Part shown: positions 35,970 through 45,895 of the stretch, piece after piece
How the letters are laid out: each line of letters starts with the position of its first letter
Position numbering within the stretch: the stretch's first letter is position 1
NCBI RefSeq assembly: GCF_022748595.1
Contig: NZ_JALDSX010000023.1
Location: 1-54,178 of the forward strand
Direction of reading: 5' to 3'
Source: Brevibacterium sp. ZH18
GTDB taxonomy: Bacteria > Actinomycetota > Actinomycetes > Actinomycetales > Brevibacteriaceae
DNA length: 54,178 nt
The notes under the pieces: model-generated
The model's database searches: none
Told to the model about the DNA's origin: nothing
Seen by the model: only the letters and a program-made list of their open reading frames with translations
Position numbers and translations under genes: made by a program

Positions 35970-36965
35970 TCAGGAACCGACCGGTGCCGGGATGGCTGTT
36001 GCGTCAGCCGCCTTAGCTCCGGACTGTTTGGCCGCTGACTCGAGATCGGCGAGGTAGTGTTCGGCGTCGAGTGCTGCCGAGCAGCCCGAGCCTGCCGCGG
36101 TGATCGCCTGTCGATACACGGAGTCGATGACGTCGCCAGCGGCGAAGACGCCTTCGACAGCGGTCTTCGAGGTGCGGCCTTCGACGTTGAGGTAACCGTC
36201 GGCACGCAGCGAAAGCTGGTCTGCGAAGAGGCTCGTTCGCGGATCGGAGCCGATGGCAACGAACATTCCGGTCACTGGCAGTTCCGACGTCTCTCCGGTG
36301 ACGGTGTTGCGGACGGTAAGTCCTGTCAGCGCCTCGTCCCCGTGGATTTCAGCCACTTCGCTGTCGAGGAGGTATTCGAGCTTCTCATCTGCCGCGGCCC
36401 GGTCCTGCATGGCCTGCGAGGCGCGAAGGTCCTGGCGACGGTGGATGAGAGTGACCTTCGAGGCGAAGCGGGTGAGGAACGTGGCCTCTTCGAGCGCAGA
36501 GTCTCCGCCTCCGATGACGGCAATGTGCTGGTTGCGGAAGAAGAACCCGTCGCACGTGGCACACCAGCTCACACCGTGTCCCGACAGCTTCTTCTCATTA
36601 GGCAGGTTGAGCTCGCGGTACGCGGAGCCTGTCGCGAGGATGACGGCCTGGGCCGTGTAACGGGCTCCGAGCGCGGTCTCGATCTCATGGGCACCGGGGT
36701 TGAGCTTGAGGGACGAGACATCGTCATAGATCACCTCGGCGCCGAATTTCTCAGCCTGCTCTCGCATGCTCTCCATGAGCTCAGGACCCTGCACGCCGGC
36801 AGGGAAACCTGGGTAGTTCTCCACATCAGTGGTGTTCATAAGCTCACCACCGGCAGTCACAGAACCAGCGATGACAACGGGTGACAGATTTGCACGCGCC
36901 GCGTAGACGGCTGCTGTGTAACCGGCCGGACCCGATCCGATGATCACCAATTGTGTATCAGTCAT
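35970..36965 (-). CDS. trxB: Thioredoxin reductase
   Basis: The 331-residue low-molecular-weight flavoprotein has the FAD loop IIGSGPAGYTAAVYAARANL (about 8-27), the redox-active CATC (Cys135, Cys138) in SWCATCDGFFF, the NADPH loop VIGGGDSALEEA and the second FAD motif GVFAAGDV. It reduces TrxA with NADPH. First gene of the trxB-trxA-cwlM group; the 247-base gap upstream to the pseudokinase stop holds no gene and should carry its promoter. The sigM/rsmA pair found here in mycobacteria is missing. Confidence 0.97.
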   Translation of the reverse strand: MTDTQLVIIGSGPAGYTAAVYAARANLSPVVIAGSVTAGGELMNTTDVENYPGFPAGVQGPELMESMREQAEKFGAEVIYDDVSSLKLNPGAHEIETALGARYTAQAVILATGSAYRELNLPNEKKLSGHGVSWCATCDGFFFRNQHIAVIGGGDSALEEATFLTRFASKVTLIHRRQDLRASQAMQDRAAADEKLEYLLDSEVAEIHGDEALTGLTVRNTVTGETSELPVTGMFVAIGSDPRTSLFADQLSLRADGYLNVEGRTSKTAVEGVFAAGDVIDSVYRQAITAAGSGCSAALDAEHYLADLESAAKQSGAKAADATAIPAPVGS

Positions 36966-37212
36966 GTGAAAAATCCCTGCTTCTGCTCGCTGTGTTCTCA
37001 GTGCACCGCGCGGTGGCGGTGCGAAACCCTATCGTACGTGCAACCGTGCGGAGGGTGCGACTATTCCGTACGAACGCAGCCCCACACAATCGCCGAGGCA
37101 GCTGTTCGTATCCGCGTCCGCACGGTTATGTTCGGAGCAGTGTGAGCCGCTCAGTCAGGTGCGCCGACATCTGTCCCCGCTGGTGGGCACGAATCTCCAG
37201 TGGTGCTGCTGA

Positions 37213-39729
37213 CTACTTGAACTCGACGGTGTTGATGACTGCGCGGTAGCCGCCCTCGCCGGCTGGAAGCTCGGTGATCCAGAGGATAAGGGAGTCCGTG
37301 TCGACGTCGTCATCGAGTTTGACCGTGGTGCTGTCCTCACCGTCGAACTCTCCTTCGCCGACCTTCTTCGAGTCCTCCGGATCCGTTCCATCTCTGATTT
37401 CGAAGGTGCCGCCCGAATTCGACGAAGTCACCTTGACCTCTTTGACAGTGGTCTTGTCCTTGAGTTCGAAGGCCAATCCGACACCTGACTTCAGATTGCC
37501 GAACTTCGCCGAGTTGTAGCGGTCGGTCTTCCAGGAACCCTTCGTCCCGGGGATGACGTCTTCGGCCGAGCTGTCATTCTCCTCGTTGTCGCCTTCGGGA
37601 TCCAGCGCATGGACAGAATCGATCTTCGGCGGATCGGCTTTGGGCTCGTCCTTCTTGTCCTTGTCCCCGTCCTGAGAAGAATCAGCAGGAGCCGAGGACT
37701 CAACGACCTTGTCGGACTCGTCGCCACCGGAGTTGATATTGGCGACGACGATGCCGATGACCACTGCAGCAACGACGACCAGCGCGAGCACGAGCAGAGC
37801 GAAGGGTTTGCGGGAGTTCCTGACATCGTCTTTCGAACGGTCACCACCGTTGCCGTTGCCAGAACCGCCGCCGGCTCCTGAACCGGCATTGCCAGCTGAG
37901 CCGCCGCTACCCGCTGATCCGCTGGCAATGGCTCCTGCGCCGACTGCGGCCCTAGAAGGAGCAGTGTTCTCTGCAGCCCCCGACCCGCTGCCTGCAGTGC
38001 GTGCTTTGGCTGAGCGGTTCTTCTTCGACGTACCTGAGCCGCCGGTTGCCGATTCCGATGGCGTCGACCCTGCGTTCGACGCGCCGGCAGCAGCCACACC
38101 GGCTCCTGCTGCAGCCGCTCCGCCGGCAGCGGCAACAGCGGCACCGGTAGCAGCCGCACCGGAGCCTGCCGACGATGATTGCGAGTCGTCGGCGGTGTCG
38201 GGTGAGAGTCGTCGGACCTGTTTGGGCGGTGAGGAAGAGTGCGCCTCCTGGCGTTTGACGGCCGAGGATGCTTCGAGTGCCGCAAGACGACGTCGGGCTT
38301 CTTCTTCCTTCGCCCTGGCGATGCGACGTTCACGTTCGTATTCACGCAGCTGATGTTCGCGCTGCTGCTCGTTGGTCTCGAACATTCCGCCGAGGAACCA
38401 CGAACCATCGTCCTCGTCGTCCATGATGACGCGAGTGTCGTTGTCGTCGTCCGCATCGTCGGCGATGTTCTCGGGGACGATCTCGATCGCCTGTGTGTCC
38501 GGATCAGAATCCTGCGCATCGCGATCCATGATCGGAGTTGTGAGATTCTGGTCGTATTCGTGATCGGCGTACCCGGAGTACTCCGAGTAGGTCTGCTCGG
38601 GCTCCCATTCGGCCCACTCGTTCTCCTGCGCTGCGGTGTCGAGCTGGTCCTTGCCGATCGGGAAGGATGATGCCTCGCGCATCTGCATCCGATCCGCGTA
38701 CTGACCGGTGGTCTTGCCCCCGACGCCCGCAGCCAAGCCGCGAGTTCCCGGACGAGTGATGCCGATGCGCACGAGAGCGGCTTTGACCTGATCCTCGCTG
38801 GCAGTCGTCGACCCATCCGCGCCGATCGTCGTGGCGCGCGGAGTCGGCAGACGAGTGGCTTCTTCGAAGCTGCGCGGCGACTGCTCGAAGAGTGCATCAT
38901 TGCCCGGCACGGGTGCTCGGTTGACGTAGCGCAGCAGCTCGGCATCCCACTCGCCGACGAAGCCGAGGACTTCGGCGACGGACCCCGGTCCGGGGTCGCT
39001 TCCCGTCAGGACTCCGCTGACGAAGTCATCGAGCCCGTTGGGGATCTCAGGATTGAGCGATTTGGCGCGGGCGATGCGGGAGTTCTCACGCTCGGCGGCC
39101 GGAATCCCGTTGAATGCCTCGTCAGCGGGCCAGTAGCCGGTCATCGCGGCATAGAACAGGCGGACCAGGTCCAGGGCATCCTGGCGCGAGGCTTTCGTCG
39201 GTGTGTAGTCCTCGGGCTCGATGACTCCCGTGCCGAGGGCGAGAGCGGCGTCGATGCCGATGCCTGAGACGAGCACACTGCCCTTGGATGTGATGCCGAC
39301 CGTGTTCGGGCGCAGGAACATATGGAACAGTCCGCGCCGGGCAGCGGTGACGAGGACCGTGCCGATCTCCCCGATGAGGGCACGAGCCGCATCGATGGGC
39401 ATCGGGGTCTTGGGCAGGATCTGACCGAGTGAAGTGACAGCGATGCGCTTGGACACGATGTAGTCGAGCCCGTTCGAATGACCGACGTCGAGAGTCGGAG
39501 CAATGCGATGATCGCCGAGGATGGAGACGCGTCGCGCTGCCTCGAGCACGTCCGTAGATCCATCGGCATCAGCGACGTGGATGAGAACGGGTTCATCGAG
39601 GATGGCGTCGAGAGCCGTGCACACAGCACCCGCTTGAGGATTGTCCTCGAGCCACCGACGGTCGACCGTTGATACGACGTAACGACCGGCAACAACCATG
39701 CCGGGTTCGATATCGATCAGGGGGACCAC
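37213..39729 (-). CDS. Transmembrane pseudokinase, MurJ partner (MviN C-terminal half equivalent)
   Basis: The 838-residue protein has a Ser/Thr-kinase-like N-terminal domain (about 10-260) with its catalytic motifs lost: the VAIK position reads VLIHVAD, HRDLKPxN reads HMFLRPNTV (136-144), and DFG reads SGIGID. A coiled, charged stretch (EREHQLREYERERRIARAKE type) and an Ala/Gly/Ser-rich linker lead to one transmembrane helix (about 642-664). The extracellular C-terminus (about 700-838) resembles the discoidin-like end of mycobacterial MviN, whose pseudokinase binds the FHA protein FhaA. Here it is a separate gene 25 bases after murJ. It probably recruits regulators to the flippase. Confidence is high for pseudokinase and moderate for role. 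Confidence 0.85.
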   Translation of the reverse strand: MVPLIDIEPGMVVAGRYVVSTVDRRWLEDNPQAGAVCTALDAILDEPVLIHVADADGSTDVLEAARRVSILGDHRIAPTLDVGHSNGLDYIVSKRIAVTSLGQILPKTPMPIDAARALIGEIGTVLVTAARRGLFHMFLRPNTVGITSKGSVLVSGIGIDAALALGTGVIEPEDYTPTKASRQDALDLVRLFYAAMTGYWPADEAFNGIPAAERENSRIARAKSLNPEIPNGLDDFVSGVLTGSDPGPGSVAEVLGFVGEWDAELLRYVNRAPVPGNDALFEQSPRSFEEATRLPTPRATTIGADGSTTASEDQVKAALVRIGITRPGTRGLAAGVGGKTTGQYADRMQMREASSFPIGKDQLDTAAQENEWAEWEPEQTYSEYSGYADHEYDQNLTTPIMDRDAQDSDPDTQAIEIVPENIADDADDDNDTRVIMDDEDDGSWFLGGMFETNEQQREHQLREYERERRIARAKEEEARRRLAALEASSAVKRQEAHSSSPPKQVRRLSPDTADDSQSSSAGSGAAATGAAVAAAGGAAAAGAGVAAAGASNAGSTPSESATGGSGTSKKNRSAKARTAGSGSGAAENTAPSRAAVGAGAIASGSAGSGGSAGNAGSGAGGGSGNGNGGDRSKDDVRNSRKPFALLVLALVVVAAVVIGIVVANINSGGDESDKVVESSAPADSSQDGDKDKKDEPKADPPKIDSVHALDPEGDNEENDSSAEDVIPGTKGSWKTDRYNSAKFGNLKSGVGLAFELKDKTTVKEVKVTSSNSGGTFEIRDGTDPEDSKKVGEGEFDGEDSTTVKLDDDVDTDSLILWITELPAGEGGYRAVINTVEFK

Positions 39730-39754
39730 CTCCAGAGGGGCTTCAGTGCGCAGG

Positions 39755-41368
39755 CTACTTTCTTAGTTTTCCAGCAACGACGCCAATAATCGAATGCAAC
39801 TCTCTGACTTTCAGCAAATAACATACTCCGAGGAAGACGAGAAGCATGAGAGTGCCGACCCCGGCGGTGGAGACGAATGCCTGCCACCGGCCGGACAAGG
39901 CGAAGTCAGGGAAGAAGAAGAGAAGCCCGTAGCCGGCCAATCCGGCAATCAACGCTGCTACGAAGAACTTGGCATGAGCACCCAGGATCTCGCGGAGGTC
40001 GATTCCGCCCAGCCGTTTGGACAGCAGCCAGAACGACAGAATCATCGCGAACAGATAGCCCAGGCTCATCGTCAGACCGATGATGGCGACCGTGACCGAT
40101 TTCGGGAAGATCGAGGCTGAAAGCACAGCCAGGGACTGGAAGATCACCTGTGGGAGCTGGATCAGGAACGGTGTCTTCGCATCCTCATAGGCGTAGAACA
40201 CCCTCTGTGCCAGGTAGTTCGCGCTGAAGGGAATGAGGCCGAAGACCATGGTGATGATGACGAGTCCCACGGCCATGGCCTGCTCGCGGTCGTCTCCGGC
40301 GATGATCATCGCCACGGGCGAGGCGAGGACGACGAGAGCTGCGACCGCGAAGGAATTGATGAAGCCGACCATGCGCACGCCCATGGAGAAGTCGCCGACG
40401 ACTGCTTTGGTGTCGTTGTTCGCAGCATCCCTGCTCAAGGAGGTGAAGAGCGCCGTGGCCAGCGACACCGCGATGAGCGAGTGCGGGAGCATGAACACCA
40501 GGTAGCCGTTCGTATAGGCGGCGTTCGAAGCATTGCCCTCGCCGGGAACCGACGCTCCTGCGGCGACGCGGGAGATGATGAGGAATCCGATCTGGCCGAT
40601 GAGCATTGCTGCGAACGTCCAGAACGCCACCTTGCCGGCGGTGCCGAGGCCGACCCCACGGAAGCCGAACGTCGGCTTGTACTTGAATCCGATGCGTTTG
40701 AGCGGCCAGATGAGGATAAGAGCCTGGGCTGCGACACCCAATGTGGCCGATCCGCCGATGAGGGCGATCTTGTCCGGAGTCCAGGTGCTCAGATGATGCG
40801 GGGAGGCATCGTTCGTGCCGAAGACCAAGATGAAGACGAGGAGTCCCGCGATGGCGACGACGTTGTTGAGCACCGGCGCCCACATGTAGGGACCGAACGA
40901 GGACTTCGCATTGAGCACTTGCCCCAGCAACGTGTAGAGGCCGTAGAAGAACAGCTGCGGCAGGCACCAGAAGGCGAAGGCTGTGGCCAGGGCCATCTGA
41001 TCCGGCCCCCACCCTGAGGAGTAGAGCCACACGAGGACCGGCGCGGCGATCGTGGCAATGATGCTGACCACCGCGAGGATCATGAATGCCAGGGTCAGCA
41101 GCCGGTTCGTGAAGTCCTGACCGCCGTCCTTGCGCTTCGTGGCCCGCACAAGCTGTGGGACGAGCACGGCGTTGACCACACCGCCTGCCAACAGCATATA
41201 CAGGGTGTTGGGCACCTTGTTCGCAACATCGAAGGCGTCGGCCTGGACCGCAGTGATTCCGATCGCGGTCGCCAGCAGAGAGGCCTTGACCAGGCCCAGA
41301 ATGCGCGAGGTCAGCGTGCCCGCGGTCATGATCGCTGAGGATTTGGCCAGCGCAGAGAAATTGGCCAC
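39755..41368 (-). CDS. murJ: Lipid II flippase MurJ
   Basis: The 537-residue MOP-superfamily protein has about 14 transmembrane helices. It opens LAKSSAIMTAGTLTSRILGL (about 7-26), the MurJ family start, with AFDVANKVPNTLYMLLAGGV in helix 2. It moves lipid II outward for peptidoglycan synthesis. In mycobacteria this protein is fused to a pseudokinase; here it stops after the helices, and the pseudokinase is the next gene. It begins three bases after the DUF6049 stop, so the two are translationally linked. Confidence 0.95.
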   Translation of the reverse strand: MANFSALAKSSAIMTAGTLTSRILGLVKASLLATAIGITAVQADAFDVANKVPNTLYMLLAGGVVNAVLVPQLVRATKRKDGGQDFTNRLLTLAFMILAVVSIIATIAAPVLVWLYSSGWGPDQMALATAFAFWCLPQLFFYGLYTLLGQVLNAKSSFGPYMWAPVLNNVVAIAGLLVFILVFGTNDASPHHLSTWTPDKIALIGGSATLGVAAQALILIWPLKRIGFKYKPTFGFRGVGLGTAGKVAFWTFAAMLIGQIGFLIISRVAAGASVPGEGNASNAAYTNGYLVFMLPHSLIAVSLATALFTSLSRDAANNDTKAVVGDFSMGVRMVGFINSFAVAALVVLASPVAMIIAGDDREQAMAVGLVIITMVFGLIPFSANYLAQRVFYAYEDAKTPFLIQLPQVIFQSLAVLSASIFPKSVTVAIIGLTMSLGYLFAMILSFWLLSKRLGGIDLREILGAHAKFFVAALIAGLAGYGLLFFFPDFALSGRWQAFVSTAGVGTLMLLVFLGVCYLLKVRELHSIIGVVAGKLRK

Positions 41369-41371
41369 GCT

Positions 41372-43753
41372 CTACCTCTTTTCCGGTTCGTCGTTCTTGG
41401 CGCGGGCCATCGCATCGGCCAGCTGCTGTTCGGGGATCTTTCGGCGTCCCCGCGAGATCGTCTTGATCAAGCCGATCACGAATACGGCCGCCAGTGCCAA
41501 TCCGACCACTGCTGTGCCGATGTTCTCCCAGTCGGCCCGGACCCGCACGAGCAGTGATTCGTTCTTCGGCAGGACCACGTCATCGGCAGTGACCATTTCG
41601 ATCGTGGTCGGCACATCGGCATTGGCCAGGCCCTCGACGGGAACGTCGACGCGCATGGTCTCCTGCGGCGGGACCTTGACGGTGTCCGTCGTCTGAGCCC
41701 GCAGCTGCGGAGTCTGCGGTTTCATCCGGATCTTCAGGGCCGCCTCGGCGGAGGAGTCATTGACGATTGTGACTGGGATCGTCGTCTTCTCCCCGGTCAC
41801 GAGGAGCACGGACGATCCCTTCTCGAGGTAGAGGCTGTTCATCGCCTTCTCACTGGCAGCGCGGGCCTCCCGCGCGCACCGGTCGGCGCTGCCTCCCAGG
41901 GTCCATGCCGCCGAGGTGCAGCTGAGCAGCTCCCGGTCCATCCGGGTGTCCGCACCGTCCGGATCGGTGAAGACGCTGTTGAACCTGCTCTGCCTGGCGC
42001 GGGTCTGCGCCAGGCTCTGCAGGGCGCTCGTGCCGATCTGGTCGGCGTCGGTCGTCTGCTGCAGGAGTCCGCGGGGGACGACGTCGGAGTCGAGGAGCTC
42101 GTCGATTCCGGCAGGTTCGATCCATGGGGCGTCGGAGAGGGCATCGATCGTGGCCTGCCAATTCGCCGAGGCGGCTGTGCGCGGCAGGGGCACGAGCAGG
42201 TGGCGCGCCCGGTAGGGAGCCTGGGATTCGATGGCGGCCGTCGACGCGACGAGTTCGGAGATCTTCGCTGCCGGATGGCTGCTGGCAATGACCCCGGCGC
42301 TCTGGTCCGCCAGTGCCGAGTCGGTGGTCAGGGTCTCGATCGAGGTCTTCGCATCGGCCGTGATTCGCGTCTTCGAATGCGCACTGTCGCGGATTCCCGA
42401 CAGCGAGGGCTGCTGGGTGTCGTCGACGATGACAGTCTTGTCGCCGGCCTTCGCGAAGTCGTCGAGCTGACTGCGCTGGACGGTGCCGGCGAGGGGCCAG
42501 GCGATGTCGGTGTTCGCCTTCGGCAGGACCTCCTTGACGAGCTTCTTCTGGTCCTGTGCGAACGTTCCCAGATCGTTCAGCGGACCGCCGGTCAGCGAGG
42601 CCTGGTCCGGATCGGCGAAGGGCAGGGCGATGACGGTGTGGGTCTTCGCCTTGTCGAGGAAGTCGTGATACCAGTCATCGAGGCGCTTGCGCTGAGCTTC
42701 GTCGGCCTTCTTCTCCTCGGCGCTCTGCCCGTCGGCGCTTCCCTGCCCGTCGGCCTCGGAGTCGTCGGCGGGGGCCGGGGTGGCAGAGTTCGTGGCGTTC
42801 GGGGTGGGTTCCTCGGTCTTCGCGGAGTCCCCGCCGGTGTCCGAAACGGGTTCGGCCACTGCAGATTCGAACGATGCGATGATTCTCGGATCGAGGGCGA
42901 TGCCGACGTCTGAGTTGTCGAGGACGTGTGAGATCGTCGCCAGCGAACCGCCCTCGGCGATCGCTTTGTCGAGTTCGTCGGCACCGACGAGTCCGTCGCT
43001 GGTGTGGCCCGGCAGGGTCACAGGCGCGAGGATGCTGATCTTCGTCGAATCGAACTTCGGGCTCGGATACCACGTGGAGAAGGCAACGCCCGAAGCAAGC
43101 AGGCCCGAAGCATTCCCAAGCTGGACGCTCAGACCACGTGGGCCCCAGGCCGAGACCGGTGAGGATTTCTGCAGGCCAAGCTTCTCGGCGGGTACGGAGA
43201 TGGTGAATTCGGAGGAGGATCCCGGGGTGATCTTCTTGTCGAAGGTGGCATCCACCGAGGTGGCCGGCTTCGTCTTCCCACCCGAATCCTTAGCCGCCTT
43301 CTTGGCCTTCTTTCGGGCGTCGGGTCCGTTGTCGTTGAGGTCGGCGATCGTGCGGTGCTGCGACTGGTCGTTCGTCCAGTCTTGGATCTGACGGTCGGAG
43401 TCGAGTTTGTTCGTCGACATTACGAGGGCCAGATCCGGATTCGAAATCGCCTGATCCGTTGAGTTCGTGATCAGCCCGCGGACCTTGAGTGTGCCCTTCT
43501 CGTCGACCCAGGGAGTCACCTCGTCGAGGGTGATCGAGACTCCGGACGAGTTCTGGGCAGGACTGTCGGTGGCCCCGCCCGATGGCGTGGTCGCGACGGA
43601 GTTCGCGGTGGAGGTCCCAGCCGTTGATGTGCCGGCGGTCGCGGCTGACGCGGCTGACGAGCCCATGAGCGGGAATGCGAAGACAGACCCTGCGAGCAGA
43701 AGGGCAGTGCTCAGCAGGGCGAGGAGGAAACGCATTCGACTAATGGGTTTCAC
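41372..43753 (-). CDS. DUF6049 family exported membrane protein
   Basis: The 793-residue protein has an N-terminal signal peptide (hydrophobic to about 38), a large extracytoplasmic part and one C-terminal transmembrane helix (about 748-768), followed by a basic cytoplasmic tail (SRGRRKIPEQQLADAMARAK). An internal Pro/Ala/Asp/Glu-rich insert lies around 300-350. The family is found upstream of murJ in actinobacteria (Rv3909) and has no assigned biochemical function; a role in lipid II export or cell-wall assembly is inferred from synteny. The GTG start overlaps the NUDIX stop (GTGA). Confidence 0.88.
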   Translation of the reverse strand: MKPISRMRFLLALLSTALLLAGSVFAFPLMGSSAASAATAGTSTAGTSTANSVATTPSGGATDSPAQNSSGVSITLDEVTPWVDEKGTLKVRGLITNSTDQAISNPDLALVMSTNKLDSDRQIQDWTNDQSQHRTIADLNDNGPDARKKAKKAAKDSGGKTKPATSVDATFDKKITPGSSSEFTISVPAEKLGLQKSSPVSAWGPRGLSVQLGNASGLLASGVAFSTWYPSPKFDSTKISILAPVTLPGHTSDGLVGADELDKAIAEGGSLATISHVLDNSDVGIALDPRIIASFESAVAEPVSDTGGDSAKTEEPTPNATNSATPAPADDSEADGQGSADGQSAEEKKADEAQRKRLDDWYHDFLDKAKTHTVIALPFADPDQASLTGGPLNDLGTFAQDQKKLVKEVLPKANTDIAWPLAGTVQRSQLDDFAKAGDKTVIVDDTQQPSLSGIRDSAHSKTRITADAKTSIETLTTDSALADQSAGVIASSHPAAKISELVASTAAIESQAPYRARHLLVPLPRTAASANWQATIDALSDAPWIEPAGIDELLDSDVVPRGLLQQTTDADQIGTSALQSLAQTRARQSRFNSVFTDPDGADTRMDRELLSCTSAAWTLGGSADRCAREARAASEKAMNSLYLEKGSSVLLVTGEKTTIPVTIVNDSSAEAALKIRMKPQTPQLRAQTTDTVKVPPQETMRVDVPVEGLANADVPTTIEMVTADDVVLPKNESLLVRVRADWENIGTAVVGLALAAVFVIGLIKTISRGRRKIPEQQLADAMARAKNDEPEKR

Positions 43754-44238
43754 TGCTCCAATCGGGAGACCATCGGGCGGGCGGCGGCAACGATTCGTCG
43801 TTCATTGGCGAACGAGAGCCGGGATCGCAGATCGTTGAAGGGGATCCACGCGGCATCGATCGCTTCCTGGTCAGGATCATTATCCACGGTCAGGATTCCC
43901 GACTGCGCCTGCAACAGGAAATGGTGGACGAGTTTGTGGACCCGGATGCCCGTCACCGTGAACCAGTAGTCGACGGTGCCGAGAGGGCAGATGATCTGCC
44001 CCAGGATCCCGGTCTCCTCTTCGACCTCACGGCGAGCCGCCTCGGCGGGGGTCTCCTCACCCTCGAGATGACCTTTGGGCAGGCACCATTCGAGCCGGCC
44101 CGCACGATTGATCCGCGCGATCACGGCCACGCTCAGGTCCCGGCGTGAGAAGTCGACGACGATGCCCCCGGCGGAGATCTCCTCCACCGTGGTGCGACGG
44201 GACGCTCTGGGTCCCGGCTTGGGCATCGGTGTGGTCAT
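43750..44238 (-). CDS. NUDIX hydrolase (MutT4-like)
   Basis: The 162-residue Nudix protein has the complete box GHLEGEETPAEAARREVEEE, then TGI (about 56-78), matching Gx5Ex7REUxEExGU with all metal-binding glutamates. Such enzymes split nucleoside diphosphates linked to another group; MutT4 of mycobacteria is in the same place. A basic N-terminus (KPGPRASRRT) precedes the fold. It is the first gene of the NUDIX-DUF6049-murJ-pseudokinase string and is divergent from the CCA-adding enzyme gene. Confidence 0.93.
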   Translation of the reverse strand: MTTPMPKPGPRASRRTTVEEISAGGIVVDFSRRDLSVAVIARINRAGRLEWCLPKGHLEGEETPAEAARREVEEETGILGQIICPLGTVDYWFTVTGIRVHKLVHHFLLQAQSGILTVDNDPDQEAIDAAWIPFNDLRSRLSFANERRIVAAARPMVSRLEQ

Positions 44239-44392
44239 TCTCCTACCTTAGTAGGCGATTCTTGGAAGTTTCGTCTGACGCGCTCCCGGTAGGCTGGACC
44301 ACGCCCGTTCTGTCGGTGCCGAACTCGATGGCACTCCTTGGGACGGTTACGCACCATGAGACGAACGACGCAGCACGAGAAGAAGGAGCTCC

Positions 44393-45895
44393 GTGGACCC
44401 GCAGACCGCGCACGCCCGCCTGCATGACAAGCTCGATGAGCTCGACTTCATCCTCGGACCGCTGGGACGGCGCTTCTCGGAGGCGGGATTCGAACTCGCG
44501 CTCGTCGGCGGCTCCGTGCGCGACGCCCTGCTCGGGCGGCCGATGCCCGACCTCGACTTCACCACGGACGCCAGGCCAGACGACATCCTTCGCCTCATCG
44601 CCGACTGGGTGGACACCCACTGGGACATCGGCCGCGAATTCGGCACGATCGGTGCCATCAAGTCCGGTGTCCAGATCGAGATCACCACGTACCGAGCCGA
44701 AGCCTATGAGGCCGACTCCCGGAAACCTGCTGTGAGATTCGGCACCGACCTCCACGCGGACCTGGTTCGCCGCGACTTCACGATCGGTGCGATGGCGATC
44801 CGGCTGCCGTCGAAGACCTTCGTGGATCCGCATGACGGGTTCACCGACCTCATCGAAGGTGTCATCCGCACCCCGGGCGCGGCCGCTGACTCGTTCTCCG
44901 ACGATCCCCTGCGCATGATGCGCGCGGCTCGGTTCACCTCGCAATTGGGCCTCGACCCCGTCGCCGAGGTGGAATCTGCGATGCGCGATATGGCCGATCG
45001 CATCACGATCATCTCCGCCGAACGCATCCAGGTGGAGCTCGTCAAACTCATGACCGGGATCGACCCGGCCGCGGGCATCGATCTGCTGGTGCGTACAGAT
45101 ATCGCCGATCACGTCCTGCCCGAAGTCGCGGGCCTGCGCCTCGAGACCGACGAACACCACCGGCACAAGGACGTCTATCAGCATTCCCTGACCGTGCTGC
45201 GTCAGGCCGTGGAGCTCGAGGAGCACTACATCGCCAAACAGCGCGAGGCCGAGCTGAGCACGGACGATCCGACGTTCCTGCGAGCTCCGGACTTCGTCGT
45301 CCGGTTCGCGGCCCTGATGCACGATGTGGGCAAGCCGGCGACTCGCCGGTTCCTGTCCGGCGGTGCTGTGACCTTCTACCACCATGACGCCGTCGGCGCG
45401 AAGCTGACGGCGAAGCGGATGAGAGCCCTGCGGTTCGACAAGGACACGACCAAAGCAGTGGGTCGCCTCGTCGAGCTCCACCTGCGCTTCTACGGCTACG
45501 GCGATGCGGGGTGGACCGACTCCGCGGTGCGCCGCTACGTCACCGATGCGGGTCCGCTGCTCACGCGCCTTCACATTCTGACCCGGGCCGATGTCACCAC
45601 CCGGAACAAGAAGAAGGCCGATCGCCTCGCGTTCGCCTATGACGATCTCGAGGAGCGGATCGAGAAACTCAATGAGCAGGAGGAGCTCGCATCGATTCGC
45701 CCGGACCTCGACGGTCGGCAGATCATGGAGATCCTCGACATCAAACCCTCGCCGCTGGTCGGCAAGGCCTACAAACATCTGCTCGAAATGCGCATGGAGC
45801 ATGGGCCTCTGGGACCGGATCGCGCCGAAGAGCTCCTGCGGCAGTGGTGGGCGGAAAATGCGCCGGATGACAGCTCGACGGACGGCCACGCTTAG
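44393..45895 (+). CDS. cca: CCA tRNA nucleotidyltransferase
   Basis: The 500-residue class II nucleotidyltransferase has LVGGSVRDALLGRPMPDLDF (about 37-56), where the DLD aspartates bind the metals, then the neck/body domains (DPLRMMRAARFTSQLGLDP), an HD domain with MHDVGKPATR (about 308) and a C-terminal tail. Actinobacterial members were often named PcnA but add CCA to tRNA 3' ends. It is needed here, because two of the three tRNA genes in this window do not encode CCA. The GTG start follows AGAAGGAG. It is divergent from the NUDIX gene. Confidence 0.95.
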   Translation: MDPQTAHARLHDKLDELDFILGPLGRRFSEAGFELALVGGSVRDALLGRPMPDLDFTTDARPDDILRLIADWVDTHWDIGREFGTIGAIKSGVQIEITTYRAEAYEADSRKPAVRFGTDLHADLVRRDFTIGAMAIRLPSKTFVDPHDGFTDLIEGVIRTPGAAADSFSDDPLRMMRAARFTSQLGLDPVAEVESAMRDMADRITIISAERIQVELVKLMTGIDPAAGIDLLVRTDIADHVLPEVAGLRLETDEHHRHKDVYQHSLTVLRQAVELEEHYIAKQREAELSTDDPTFLRAPDFVVRFAALMHDVGKPATRRFLSGGAVTFYHHDAVGAKLTAKRMRALRFDKDTTKAVGRLVELHLRFYGYGDAGWTDSAVRRYVTDAGPLLTRLHILTRADVTTRNKKKADRLAFAYDDLEERIEKLNEQEELASIRPDLDGRQIMEILDIKPSPLVGKAYKHLLEMRMEHGPLGPDRAEELLRQWWAENAPDDSSTDGHA

